Shown: piece after piece, positions 25,192 to 33,606 of the stretch
How the letters are laid out: each line of letters starts with the position of its first letter
Numbering within the stretch: the first letter of the stretch is position 1
Notes under the pieces: generated by a model
The model's input: the letters and a program-made list of their open reading frames with translations, nothing else
Told to the model about the DNA's origin: nothing
Databases searched by the model: none
Translations under genes and position numbers: made by a program
Assembly: GCA_902363675.1 (NCBI GenBank)
Contig: CABJAV010000021.1
Span: forward strand, 1 to 49,957
Direction: 5' to 3'
DNA from: Lachnospiraceae bacterium
GTDB lineage: Bacteria > Bacillota > Clostridia > Lachnospirales > Lachnospiraceae
Length of the DNA stretch: 49,957 nt

Positions 25192-26733
25192 TTATTGTAA
25201 CGTTGGCATAACCATATCTTCATCCGAAAGAATAACGCCATCGATCACTTTATCTACAAGAATTCTTGCATAATTAATCTGTGTCTCATCCGGATACATA
25301 ACATAGCTGCGTTTCGTCGGCATCGAATAGGTCTTCTGGGAGCTTCCCTGTCCCGATACTGCGAACGACTTTACATTCCACGATGCCATATCCGAAAGCT
25401 GCATCCTTACCAATGCCGAAATATCGGAAGAACTCATATTTGTTGTAAACATTCCTTCCATACTGTTTAGGATTGCAGAATAATTGTTCAGTACTGTTGT
25501 TCCGGAAGAAACCTTCTGAATGATTGCCTCGATTGCCTGCATCTGATGACGGCCTCGCGCATTATCACCGTCCGCAAACGCCTTCCGTTCTCTTACATAA
25601 GACAAAGCAACCGTTCCGTTCAACTGATTGGTTCCCTGACTGATATAATATCCGCCCTCACTCGTGCGGAACGATTTTTCCGAATCAATCGTGATTCCGC
25701 CAATCGCATCGATCATGGTCGAAAATCCATTAAAATTGATCTGTACATAATAATCCACGTTCTCCTGATACAGATTACCCAATGTTCCCATAGAGCAATC
25801 AATTCCATAGACTCCGCAATGTGTCAGTTTATCACGCATCTCTCCACTCACCGTGGTCTGCACGTAATAATCACGCGGCGTATTCAAAAGCAGTACCTGC
25901 TTAGTCTTTGGATTAACAACAGCAAGAATATTGACATCGCTTCGACTGGTCGCAAGTTTCAGATTTCTGGTATCAGAGCCACTGACATAAACAACAAACG
26001 GATCCTGTGTAATATTCTTAGTCGTATCCGTATTATCTTTTACCACAGTTGATTGTACTTCATGGTCGTATAACGTCTTCGTCTTATCCGAAAAATCCTT
26101 ATAATCATCCTGACTCTCGATCACATCCACATAAGCTGCATTCAATATGATTGCATCCACATTGCCTGCATATAAAGCATCTACCATATCAAATACCGTA
26201 TCAAAGCTCTGTGTTTTAATCTCCATGCCGAGATTCTCATTGATTTTGTCAATTGTCGTCTTTGTATGCTCGAAATCGTAATTCTGCGTGATTGCAAACA
26301 CACCATCTTTGATATCCGCAACCGATTCTGCCGAATTATCCGCAAGAGCATATACCGATACCATATCTGTCACAACTACATGATCCGTAATATTGGAAAT
26401 TGCATCCCCCGCCTGCCACATCATAGAGGAAGCTGCAATACAAAGAGTCATCGTCATCGCCGAAATCGCACAACCGATACTTCTTTTTGTATACAGTTTT
26501 TGCTTTTTCTTTTTGGCAGTTAACTTCTTCCCCTTTTTCTTCTTAACCTTCGAATAAAAAAAATAATAAACAATTGTCAAAAGCCACACAAGGATTAAAA
26601 CAACTAACAGCGTATATTTCGTTGGTAACATATTTAGCCAGACCAAAATACCACCTGCGATAATCGATACCATCAATTGACAGATCAATATGATTCCTGC
26701 CACGATTTTCCATTTACTCTTCTGTTTTTTCAT
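25192..26733 (-). CDS. LCP family protein with CpsA-type accessory domain
   Basis: The ATG at 26733 (GAGAGAA upstream) gives 513 residues. Three N-terminal membrane segments are visible, with Lys-rich loops. An extracellular domain of about 120 residues follows (EHTKTTIDKINENLG, VDAIILNAAYVDVI), as in streptococcal CpsA, then the LCP catalytic domain (SDVNILAVVN, LNTPRDYYVQ, RARGRHQMQAIEAI with a DNARGRHQ Arg motif). It should attach a lipid-linked wall polymer to peptidoglycan. A promoter lies at 26769-26796. The last 25 codons are duplicated as a remnant at 28501-28577. Confidence 0.92.
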   Translation of the reverse strand: MKKQKSKWKIVAGIILICQLMVSIIAGGILVWLNMLPTKYTLLVVLILVWLLTIVYYFFYSKVKKKKGKKLTAKKKKQKLYTKRSIGCAISAMTMTLCIAASSMMWQAGDAISNITDHVVVTDMVSVYALADNSAESVADIKDGVFAITQNYDFEHTKTTIDKINENLGMEIKTQSFDTVFDMVDALYAGNVDAIILNAAYVDVIESQDDYKDFSDKTKTLYDHEVQSTVVKDNTDTTKNITQDPFVVYVSGSDTRNLKLATSRSDVNILAVVNPKTKQVLLLNTPRDYYVQTTVSGEMRDKLTHCGVYGIDCSMGTLGNLYQENVDYYVQINFNGFSTMIDAIGGITIDSEKSFRTSEGGYYISQGTNQLNGTVALSYVRERKAFADGDNARGRHQMQAIEAIIQKVSSGTTVLNNYSAILNSMEGMFTTNMSSSDISALVRMQLSDMASWNVKSFAVSGQGSSQKTYSMPTKRSYVMYPDETQINYARILVDKVIDGVILSDEDMVMPTLQ

Positions 26734-26768
26734 AGGTTCTCTCTCTTTATACGTAAATATAAATTTTA

Positions 26769-26796
26769 TCATAGCACCGTAATAACTTACTGTCCA
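26769..26796 (-). promoter_or_regulatory. Promoter of the second LCP gene
   Basis: TGGACA-like box (26791-26796), spacer near 17 bases, TATGAT (26769-26774). Confidence 0.6.
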
Positions 26797-26834
26797 CTAT
26801 ATTTCAAAGGATTCATCCGAAAAATGCATAATCA

Positions 26835-26863
26835 TTGACAATTTTTTTAATAAAGTATACAGT
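26835..26863 (+). promoter_or_regulatory. Promoter of the beta-helix protein gene
   Basis: TTGACA (26835-26840) followed by TATACA (26856-26861, spacer 15) or TACAGT (26858-26863, spacer 17). It diverges from the LCP promoter. Confidence 0.55.
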
Positions 26864-26901
26864 TTATCTTAGAAACACCAATGGAAACAAGGAGGAAGTT
26901 T

Positions 26902-28452
26902 ATGAAAAGAATGAAAAAACTTTTCGCATTTATTACGGCAATTGTCATGATTTTCACAATCTGGCAACCGGCGACAACATTTGCAGCAGCGAAAAAAGCC
27001 TATACTATTTCAGGAAGAACGCTTGTCCCGACTGTAAAAAGGGGAAAAGATATCAGCAAAAATGTGAACACTGCCTTGAAAGAGGCCAAGCGTCTTGGGG
27101 CAAAAGGAAAAGTTCATACCGTAAAAATCCCAAAAGGTACCTATTATATTTCTGAATCCCTAAAAATATGGAGCAACACAAAATTAGATGCCACAGGATG
27201 TGTGATCAAGACAAAAAAATCCGGCTTTAATATGATTGCTACCGGAAGTTCGGAAGATAATCAGAAAGCTACCGGATATAAACGATATAAAAATATTATG
27301 ATCATGGGTGGTGTCTGGAAAAACAGCAAAAAAAATAAATCCAGCGCGATCCGACTTTGCCGCGGATCTAACATTACACTAAAAAATATTGATATGAGTC
27401 ATGGAAGTGAAAAGCATATGGTAGAAATGGCTGCCGTAGATGGCGTTAAGATCACCAATTGCAAATTTCACGATTCCGATATAAAAGATTCCAAAGAAAA
27501 ATGTGAGGCCATTCAATTAGATATTTGTGCAAATGACAGTGCCTACAGCAATTTGATCTACGATGGATCTCCTTGTAAAAATGTTCAGATCATCGGAAAT
27601 ACATTTGAAAATATATCTCGTGGTATAGGAACCCATTCCATGCTTTTGAATAATTATATTGAAAATGTGACAATCAAAGGAAATTCTTTCAAAAATATAA
27701 CACAGGAAGCAATTGCCTGTGTAAATTACATTAATTCCAAGATAGAAGATAATAAAATGGAAAACGTCGGTGGCGGAATTCTGTTTCATTTTAGCAAAAC
27801 ATCGAACGATTCCGTTTATACCTGCATCAAAAATGGAAAACAGGCCTATGAAGGCAAACTAAGAACCAATGCACAATCAAGTATACAAAACAATACCATT
27901 GAAACCCGATACCATTCATTATGCGATAAAAATGTCGGTATTGAATTATATGGCAGAAATATCTCTCAGAAAATGCACGGAGCCGATAACGGCATTATCC
28001 CTGCTGCTGATTATTATGTAGAAGGTGTTACTATTTACAACAACACCATCACCGCTGCCGGTTATGGAATTAATCTTAACGATGCCAAAAATAACCGGAT
28101 TGCAAATAATACAATTATCGGCAGAAATTACGATGACACTGACCCACTCCACGATCAGTATAATGGAATTCGTGTCAGTACCGGAAGTACCGGAAATACA
28201 ATCAACGATAACACGATTTCCGGAATCCGCCAGACCGGAATTCTTTTATATAATAACGCATCCGCTACAACAATTAATGGAAACAAAATTTCCGGTTGCA
28301 GCACATATGGAATCCGCTTAAACAAAAATTGCAGTGTAACACAGTCCCTACAGAATAATATTATTCGCGACTGTCCACAGGGTGCAATCGTCACCGGTGA
28401 AAAAAGCGGCTGTACCGTAGCAAATGGCATTTCTCAAAACACAATACAATAA
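26902..28452 (+). CDS. Secreted right-handed beta-helix protein
   Basis: The ATG at 26902 follows AAGGAGG and gives 516 residues; an earlier in-frame ATG has no such site. A signal peptide (about 1-28, ending TFAAA) precedes a parallel beta-helix of the pectate-lyase/NosD type with repeated short turns such as NVTIKGNSF, GVTIYNNTITAAGYGINL and NTINDNTISGIRQTGILLY. It starts with the GTYYISESLKIWSN pattern common in glycosidase or lyase beta-helix proteins. Catalytic residues cannot be assigned. It is one of three plus-strand genes and sits between the LCP gene and the wall-polymer operon, so an action on envelope or dietary glycan is possible. Confidence 0.87.
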   Translation: MKRMKKLFAFITAIVMIFTIWQPATTFAAAKKAYTISGRTLVPTVKRGKDISKNVNTALKEAKRLGAKGKVHTVKIPKGTYYISESLKIWSNTKLDATGCVIKTKKSGFNMIATGSSEDNQKATGYKRYKNIMIMGGVWKNSKKNKSSAIRLCRGSNITLKNIDMSHGSEKHMVEMAAVDGVKITNCKFHDSDIKDSKEKCEAIQLDICANDSAYSNLIYDGSPCKNVQIIGNTFENISRGIGTHSMLLNNYIENVTIKGNSFKNITQEAIACVNYINSKIEDNKMENVGGGILFHFSKTSNDSVYTCIKNGKQAYEGKLRTNAQSSIQNNTIETRYHSLCDKNVGIELYGRNISQKMHGADNGIIPAADYYVEGVTIYNNTITAAGYGINLNDAKNNRIANNTIIGRNYDDTDPLHDQYNGIRVSTGSTGNTINDNTISGIRQTGILLYNNASATTINGNKISGCSTYGIRLNKNCSVTQSLQNNIIRDCPQGAIVTGEKSGCTVANGISQNTIQ

Positions 28453-28467
28453 ACTTGGAATAAAAAA

Positions 28468-28497
28468 GGGCTATCTCCTATGAGATAGCTCTTTATA
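28468..28497. terminator. Bidirectional terminator between convergent genes
   Basis: GGGCTATCTC (28468-28477) pairs with GAGATAGCTC (28482-28491); TTTATATT follows on plus, and CCCTTTTTTATT on minus. It ends both the beta-helix gene and the long minus-strand wall-polymer operon. Confidence 0.9.
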
Positions 28498-28500
28498 TTA

Positions 28501-28577
28501 CTACTGTACGGTCGGCATAATCATATCTTCATCCGAAAGAATAATGCCATCAATTGTTTTATCCACAAGGATTGTTT
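28501..28577 (-). pseudogene. Remnant of an LCP gene 3' end
   Basis: The minus strand encodes ILVDKTIDGIILSDEDMIMP followed by TVQ and a stop, nearly identical to the C-terminus of the LCP protein at 25192-26733 (ILVDKVIDGVILSDEDMVMP, TLQ). DNA similarity covers about 75 bases. It begins 5 bases after the stop of the metallo-hydrolase gene and lacks everything upstream. It is a leftover of a duplicated or replaced LCP gene. Confidence 0.8.
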
Positions 28578-28582
28578 TCCCA

Positions 28583-30388
28583 TTATTTTTTTGCTTTTTT
28601 CTTGACAATTTTTACCACACCGTTCTTATCACTGTGATACTTCTTGCCATACAACTTGAACGTGCGATTGTGAACCATTTTTCCGCTTCCGTTAAAATAA
28701 TACTGCTTTTTTCCTATCTTGATAATCTTATTTTTTTGTACACAGCCCGTCTTATCAAAATAGTACTTATCACCATCAATTTTCCCACATTTACCGGTAA
28801 CTAAAGTACCATCGGTACGCACCGCATACGTATTAGACTTAAAATCATAAAACTCGGTTCTTGCATTGCCTGCATACATGGTTCCATCGGTATCAAAAAG
28901 ATAATATTCCCCATTTATCTCATATTTTCCATTGCGCAACATTCTTCCATTGTCGTCAAAATAGTAGGAAAAATCGTCAATATCTTCCCAATCATCAATC
29001 GTCACTTCCCCATAATAATCAACGGCATAATAGTAAGAACCTATTTTTTTAATAACTGTCTCATCCTCTATCCCGCTGTTTACCATATATCCATCTTGAT
29101 CAAAATACATCGGAACACCATTAATGAAGCTTAATCCTACCTTCATATAGGCATATTTCTTATTTTGTGAAAACGCAAAATATCGTTTTTCGCTATTATA
29201 CGTTTTCCAACCCGAATAACTGCCATCCGGCATATAGGTTCCGTAATCCATTTGGCCCCCGGCCTGGAACCGGAAATAATGACTTCCTACTTTTTGGATT
29301 CCCTTTAAAGGAAGACACTCAGAGTTAAGATAATACATGTCGTGATCCCTGTTTGATCCATCCGCCCCATAAAGATATTGCCATCCGGTCATTTTGTTTG
29401 CTTTCGAAATAACGGATCCTTTATACAAAGTAATCGCATCATTTACAATGTGATATACAATTGTCTTTTTCTCGTTTCCAACCATATAACACATTCCATA
29501 TTTAGAAGCACGTTTTGTTGCTGTATAAGTTCTCCAATGACCACTTTGAAGATTATACTTGTCCACGCCGCTGTTTGGAACAAATGAATACTTAGGACGT
29601 ATAGCTTTTAGCAAATCAGTGGAATTTCCAGATCCGATACCATGATGGTTCATTTTCATAATATCGCATTTCAATTCGCTTCCATAGGCTTCAACAAGTG
29701 CCTTTGCTTCTCGCCCATAGCAATCTCCTGCCGTAAAGTATTTGGTATTTCCGCATGTGAAGATCATAGCCAATGAACTGTCATTCTCATATATAATATC
29801 ACGGTTTTCCACTAATGAGTATTCTGTATATTGATACGGAGATCGTGTTGTCGAATCCGTAGGTCCCATAACCCTACCAGCAGCATCCCCTATCTGCACT
29901 ACATCACCGACATTCAGATATACAATATTCATATCTGGTCTTTGATCTGCATAGTTTTGTAATTGTGAAGCTCTGTAACTGATTCGTGTCGAATACGGTG
30001 TCAGATATACTGCCGGAACATACAGGGTGTCCACGCAGATTCCCATTGCCTCTAAATTTTCCAATCCGGCGGTTATATTGTTATGGGTAGAGCCAATATG
30101 ATCGCTATGCAGATGACTGAACAAAACATCTACATGCGTCAGTCCGACTTTCCGCAACTGCTCAACAATAACGCCTGTCTGTGAAGCTGAACCGATATCG
30201 ATTAACAGTCCATGTCCTTTTGATTCCAATAATGTGGCATCGCCTTTATCACTCTCTCCTAAATATATCGCATAAATATTGAGTTCCGAGTTCTCCTGTG
30301 CAAAAAGCATTTCCTTTGGCGATTCTATAAGCAATAACAGCGCCAAAATAAAAAAGCTTCTTTTTTTTATTGCCTTACTAATTTTCAT
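28583..30388 (-). CDS. Secreted metallo-beta-lactamase-fold hydrolase with wall-binding repeats (Pce-like architecture)
   Basis: The 601-residue product has a signal peptide (about 1-31). A metallo-beta-lactamase fold follows (about 35-320) with the metal motif SHLHSDHIG, FTAGDCYG and KMNHHGIGSG. About ten glucan/choline-binding-type repeats (about 325-600) follow, for example KKIGSYYYAVDYYGEV, YEINGEYYLFDTDGTM and KIGKKQYYFNGSGKM. This order, hydrolase then aromatic Gly repeats, is that of pneumococcal phosphorylcholine esterase; ComEC-like hydrolases are the other known relatives. It is the last gene of the wall-polymer operon, one base after the pyruvyl-transferase stop, so an action on a phosphodiester of that polymer is inferred. 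The C-terminus is Lys-rich. Confidence 0.85.
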   Translation of the reverse strand: MKISKAIKKRSFFILALLLLIESPKEMLFAQENSELNIYAIYLGESDKGDATLLESKGHGLLIDIGSASQTGVIVEQLRKVGLTHVDVLFSHLHSDHIGSTHNNITAGLENLEAMGICVDTLYVPAVYLTPYSTRISYRASQLQNYADQRPDMNIVYLNVGDVVQIGDAAGRVMGPTDSTTRSPYQYTEYSLVENRDIIYENDSSLAMIFTCGNTKYFTAGDCYGREAKALVEAYGSELKCDIMKMNHHGIGSGNSTDLLKAIRPKYSFVPNSGVDKYNLQSGHWRTYTATKRASKYGMCYMVGNEKKTIVYHIVNDAITLYKGSVISKANKMTGWQYLYGADGSNRDHDMYYLNSECLPLKGIQKVGSHYFRFQAGGQMDYGTYMPDGSYSGWKTYNSEKRYFAFSQNKKYAYMKVGLSFINGVPMYFDQDGYMVNSGIEDETVIKKIGSYYYAVDYYGEVTIDDWEDIDDFSYYFDDNGRMLRNGKYEINGEYYLFDTDGTMYAGNARTEFYDFKSNTYAVRTDGTLVTGKCGKIDGDKYYFDKTGCVQKNKIIKIGKKQYYFNGSGKMVHNRTFKLYGKKYHSDKNGVVKIVKKKAKK

Positions 30389-30389
30389 G

Positions 30390-31751
30390 TTACTTGCTAT
30401 CTTTCAACTCTTTTATCGTTTCTTTGAGCATCTGATTATCATCAAATCTCTTATTGCATGTTTCATATGCTCTTCTAAATTTTCTCTTCAGCTTTTCATT
30501 CTGCTCATCCTTGGATGTACCGTCAAATTTTGGAATCGTTTCAAGTAAAGTTTCATAATCATATGGCTGAATGTCTGTGTCTTCTCCACAGATCACTTCT
30601 TTCACGCCTGAAAACAGTGTGCGATAAACACTCATAAGATATTCTTCATCTTTTGTAATGCCCTCTTCCATTGCCTTCTCCAGACGGTCTACAATAGCTT
30701 CAGCCTCAAAGGATTCACGCTCTATTGCTCTATCCGGATATCCAATTCCCTTATAAAAGCCTGGCACCTTTGTGTTCCATACCAAGCTGACTGCCGGAAT
30801 ATTCATAGAAAATGAAATGATACTCGGATGCAACCGACACGAAATAACGCCATCATACTTTGCCATCTTGCTAAAAAGAGTTTCCGGCATATTGATGTTA
30901 AACACGCATTTTTCCACCGGCACATTATAATTTCGGATAAGGTAATCCAGGAATGCCTCATCTCCGAAATGTCCGCTTGTAATCAATTCATAATCGTAAT
31001 TACGATTCTTTACCGTTTCAATGACGTTCAGCCATAATTCAGCAGCTTGTTCCCTTGTGAAATCAACATGATTGTCTACAAATCCGTTTGCTCTGATAAC
31101 AAAGATTCCAATCTTTTTCTTTTTTCCCTTCTTGATTACCTTCTTCTTTACAGGGATAATTCCAAATTTTTTGGTAATCACTTCCTGCCCGATGTAATTA
31201 TCGAATACTGTTGCCGAAAATACCGCCGGATCCGAAACAAGTCCTATCTTAAAAGAATTGTTCTCATTATACTTTTCCAGTCGCTCTAATCCGTCACGTG
31301 TTGTAATCTGTTTCACGCACTCGGAATTAAGCGCAGCTTTCAATCTCTGACATTTTTTACTTTTTTCGTCATATGATTCAATCCCAATAGCAGAGAAAAT
31401 CACCGGCTTGTTATACTTTTGTGCAATCTCAATTGTAACAGCAGTTCTTTCATAAAAATTCTGATACTTATAATTAAATACAGGAGCTCCGCCAAAAACA
31501 ACCAGATCGGCCTGTGAAATCGCTTTTTCTGCGGCACACAACAATTGAGGCTCCCTTGTTGACATATATTTTTTTGTCACGATCGAAGCGGCCCGGCTAT
31601 TAATCTGATATGCACTTTTATCGATTCCAAGATTTTTCATCAAAACATGCAACAATCCAATATCACTAGCTTCAATTACCTGATCGCCAACATTGTCAGA
31701 ATCTCTGTTTGTTAGTAATAAAATTGTAAATTTCTTGTCATTCAAATCCAT
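30390..31751 (-). CDS. Polysaccharide pyruvyl transferase family protein
   Basis: The 453-residue product shows the family's N-terminal NRDSDNVGDQVI, an ADLVVFGGAPVFN strand, and the C-terminal SCRLHPSIISFSMNIPAVSLVW motif with conserved Arg and His. These enzymes move pyruvate from PEP to a sugar of a wall or exopolysaccharide, adding negative charge; in CsaB this creates the ligand for SLH domains. The acceptor here is unknown, and some family members are divergent. It lies between the SDR gene and the Pce-like gene in the same operon. Confidence 0.87.
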   Translation of the reverse strand: MDLNDKKFTILLLTNRDSDNVGDQVIEASDIGLLHVLMKNLGIDKSAYQINSRAASIVTKKYMSTREPQLLCAAEKAISQADLVVFGGAPVFNYKYQNFYERTAVTIEIAQKYNKPVIFSAIGIESYDEKSKKCQRLKAALNSECVKQITTRDGLERLEKYNENNSFKIGLVSDPAVFSATVFDNYIGQEVITKKFGIIPVKKKVIKKGKKKKIGIFVIRANGFVDNHVDFTREQAAELWLNVIETVKNRNYDYELITSGHFGDEAFLDYLIRNYNVPVEKCVFNINMPETLFSKMAKYDGVISCRLHPSIISFSMNIPAVSLVWNTKVPGFYKGIGYPDRAIERESFEAEAIVDRLEKAMEEGITKDEEYLMSVYRTLFSGVKEVICGEDTDIQPYDYETLLETIPKFDGTSKDEQNEKLKRKFRRAYETCNKRFDDNQMLKETIKELKDSK

Positions 31752-31780
31752 AATCCACCTACTTATCTCTACTGAATCGC

Positions 31781-32821
31781 TTATTCCATCCAGCGAATCA
31801 TGCGCTTATACGCATCTACCAATCCAACCTCCGGTTTCCAGCCGAGCGCACGCATCTTAGACGCATCCAGCCACATTTTGACCGGTGGTGCATATCCTAA
31901 AGACGCACTGTCTTCCGGAATATCGATCACAGCCTGAATCTTGCTTCCGGCGATCTCTTTTGCAACAAGCTCTGCCATGTTACGGATTGTAATATGACTC
32001 TCCTCGTTTGCAATATTGTATGCTTTCCCTGCTTCGCCCTTCACCAGAAGCGTCAGTATCGCAGCGATTGCATCTGCCGTATATACATAATTTCCTTCCG
32101 ATTCTCCGGTCGTATGCAGGACAATATTCTCTCCATTGACTGCACTTCTTGCAAACTGTGCAAATACACGGTTCTCTGTAGGAAGAATTCCCGCTCCAAA
32201 AGTCTGAGCCAGTCTTGCGCTGATCACATTCACTCCATACTGCGCCGCATATGCGGTACACATACACTCACACATACGCTTTCCTTCCGGATAGCAGCTG
32301 CGAACCGTCTCAATATCGACATAGCCGAGATCCTTTTCCGCTGTCCTGCCCTCCGTCTTCGGCTGTCCGTAGATTTCCATTGAAGAAATATAGATAAATG
32401 CTCTCACTTTTTTTTCAACTGCAAGCTGCAGCATCTTCTCTGTTCCGTCAATCGAAGTACGAATGGTTCCTACCGGATCGGATACCATAAGCTTAGAAGC
32501 CGTAACTGCTGCCGCATGGATGATATAATCGCATTCGCCCTCACAACATACTTTCTCCGTTGCCAGATCTGCCACGATGTAAGAAAGCGCATCCGTTTTT
32601 TCATCTTCAAAAATACGATCGGCTTTATCGGTATTACGCACAACAGCATATACCTTTGCATTCAGATTTATGGTCTCATTAGCATATAACAGACATCTTA
32701 CCAGCAATGAACCGACCAGTCCCGTTGCGCCTGTGATCAAAAATGTTTTGTCACGCAGCTCATTCCACGGAATATTACGTTCCGTAAGCTGCTTAAAATC
32801 TTCTATCAATACCTCTCTCAT
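31781..32821 (-). CDS. NAD-dependent epimerase/dehydratase (extended SDR)
   Basis: The 346-residue product has the Rossmann motif TGATGLVGS near residue 30, a YIIHAAAVTAS strand, the catalytic SSMEIYG Ser and the active-site YPEGK (Tyr-x3-Lys), then GNYVYTADAIAAI. It resembles UDP-sugar epimerases. It lies 11 bases after an IspD-type cytidylyltransferase gene. Such pairs suggest that it reduces or epimerises the sugar or polyol that the cytidylyltransferase activates. This is inference; no TarJ-type alcohol dehydrogenase is present. Confidence 0.87.
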   Translation of the reverse strand: MREVLIEDFKQLTERNIPWNELRDKTFLITGATGLVGSLLVRCLLYANETINLNAKVYAVVRNTDKADRIFEDEKTDALSYIVADLATEKVCCEGECDYIIHAAAVTASKLMVSDPVGTIRTSIDGTEKMLQLAVEKKVRAFIYISSMEIYGQPKTEGRTAEKDLGYVDIETVRSCYPEGKRMCECMCTAYAAQYGVNVISARLAQTFGAGILPTENRVFAQFARSAVNGENIVLHTTGESEGNYVYTADAIAAILTLLVKGEAGKAYNIANEESHITIRNMAELVAKEIAGSKIQAVIDIPEDSASLGYAPPVKMWLDASKMRALGWKPEVGLVDAYKRMIRWME

Positions 32822-32832
32822 AGCAATGCTCC

Positions 32833-33561
32833 TTAACTTTCAAGACCGTAGATCTGAGCTTCCTCTCTTGCATCGAGAAGTGCACGCATCGTATAGAAAT
32901 CATCCGGTGTTGTAATCTTGATATTCTCCTGCGGACCCTCAATCAGATACAGTTTTTTGCCGTAATACTGCATCATAGAGCAGGAATCGATAAAGTCATA
33001 TTTATTTTCCGCCATTGCCTTGCGGTGTGCTCCAATGATTTCATCCAGATAAAAGCTCTGTGGTGCACGTGCCAGACGTGTGTCTTCACGGTTTGGAACA
33101 TCCTCGATAGAATTATCCTCACCCACAACCAAAACTGTCTCCTTTACCTTCACACAGGTAATGGATGAACCATATTTTTTTACAGACTCAATGTTATCGG
33201 TAATGGTCTTCTCGTTGATCAGTGGACGTACTCCGTCATGAATCAATACGATCGACTTTTCTCCGGCAGCAATCTCTTCTGCTGCTTTTAACCCATTGTA
33301 GATGGACTCCTGTCCGCTTGCTCCACCCGGTACAACCTTCTTTACCTTCTTAATATTAAATTTTTCCAACAGTTCCTGCAGATAAGGAATCCAGTCTTCC
33401 AAACATGCAACTGCAATCGCATCGATTTCCGGATGATTTTCAAACAACTCAAGCGTATGGATAATAATCGGCTTTCCATATACATCAATAAATTGTTTCG
33501 GCTTGACACGACTGTTCATTCGTTTACCTACACCACCTGCAAAAATTACTCCAATATTCAT
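32833..33561 (-). CDS. IspD/TarI-like cytidylyltransferase
   Basis: The 242-residue product starts with the nucleotide-binding loop FAGGVGKRM..RVKPKQF (residues 7-23), then IVLIHDGVRPLI and a TRLARAPQSFYLD segment. IspD makes CDP-methylerythritol; TarI makes CDP-ribitol for teichoic acids. The longer 242-residue form and the setting among teichoic-acid genes favour a TarI-like role, but isoprenoid IspD cannot be excluded from sequence alone. It is 45 bases after the CDP-glycerol-type polymerase gene. Confidence 0.88.
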   Translation of the reverse strand: MNIGVIFAGGVGKRMNSRVKPKQFIDVYGKPIIIHTLELFENHPEIDAIAVACLEDWIPYLQELLEKFNIKKVKKVVPGGASGQESIYNGLKAAEEIAAGEKSIVLIHDGVRPLINEKTITDNIESVKKYGSSITCVKVKETVLVVGEDNSIEDVPNREDTRLARAPQSFYLDEIIGAHRKAMAENKYDFIDSCSMMQYYGKKLYLIEGPQENIKITTPDDFYTMRALLDAREEAQIYGLES

Positions 33562-33606
33562 AATAACCTCTCCCTGCTTTCTAAAAGATAGTTTACATTG
33601 TTCTTA

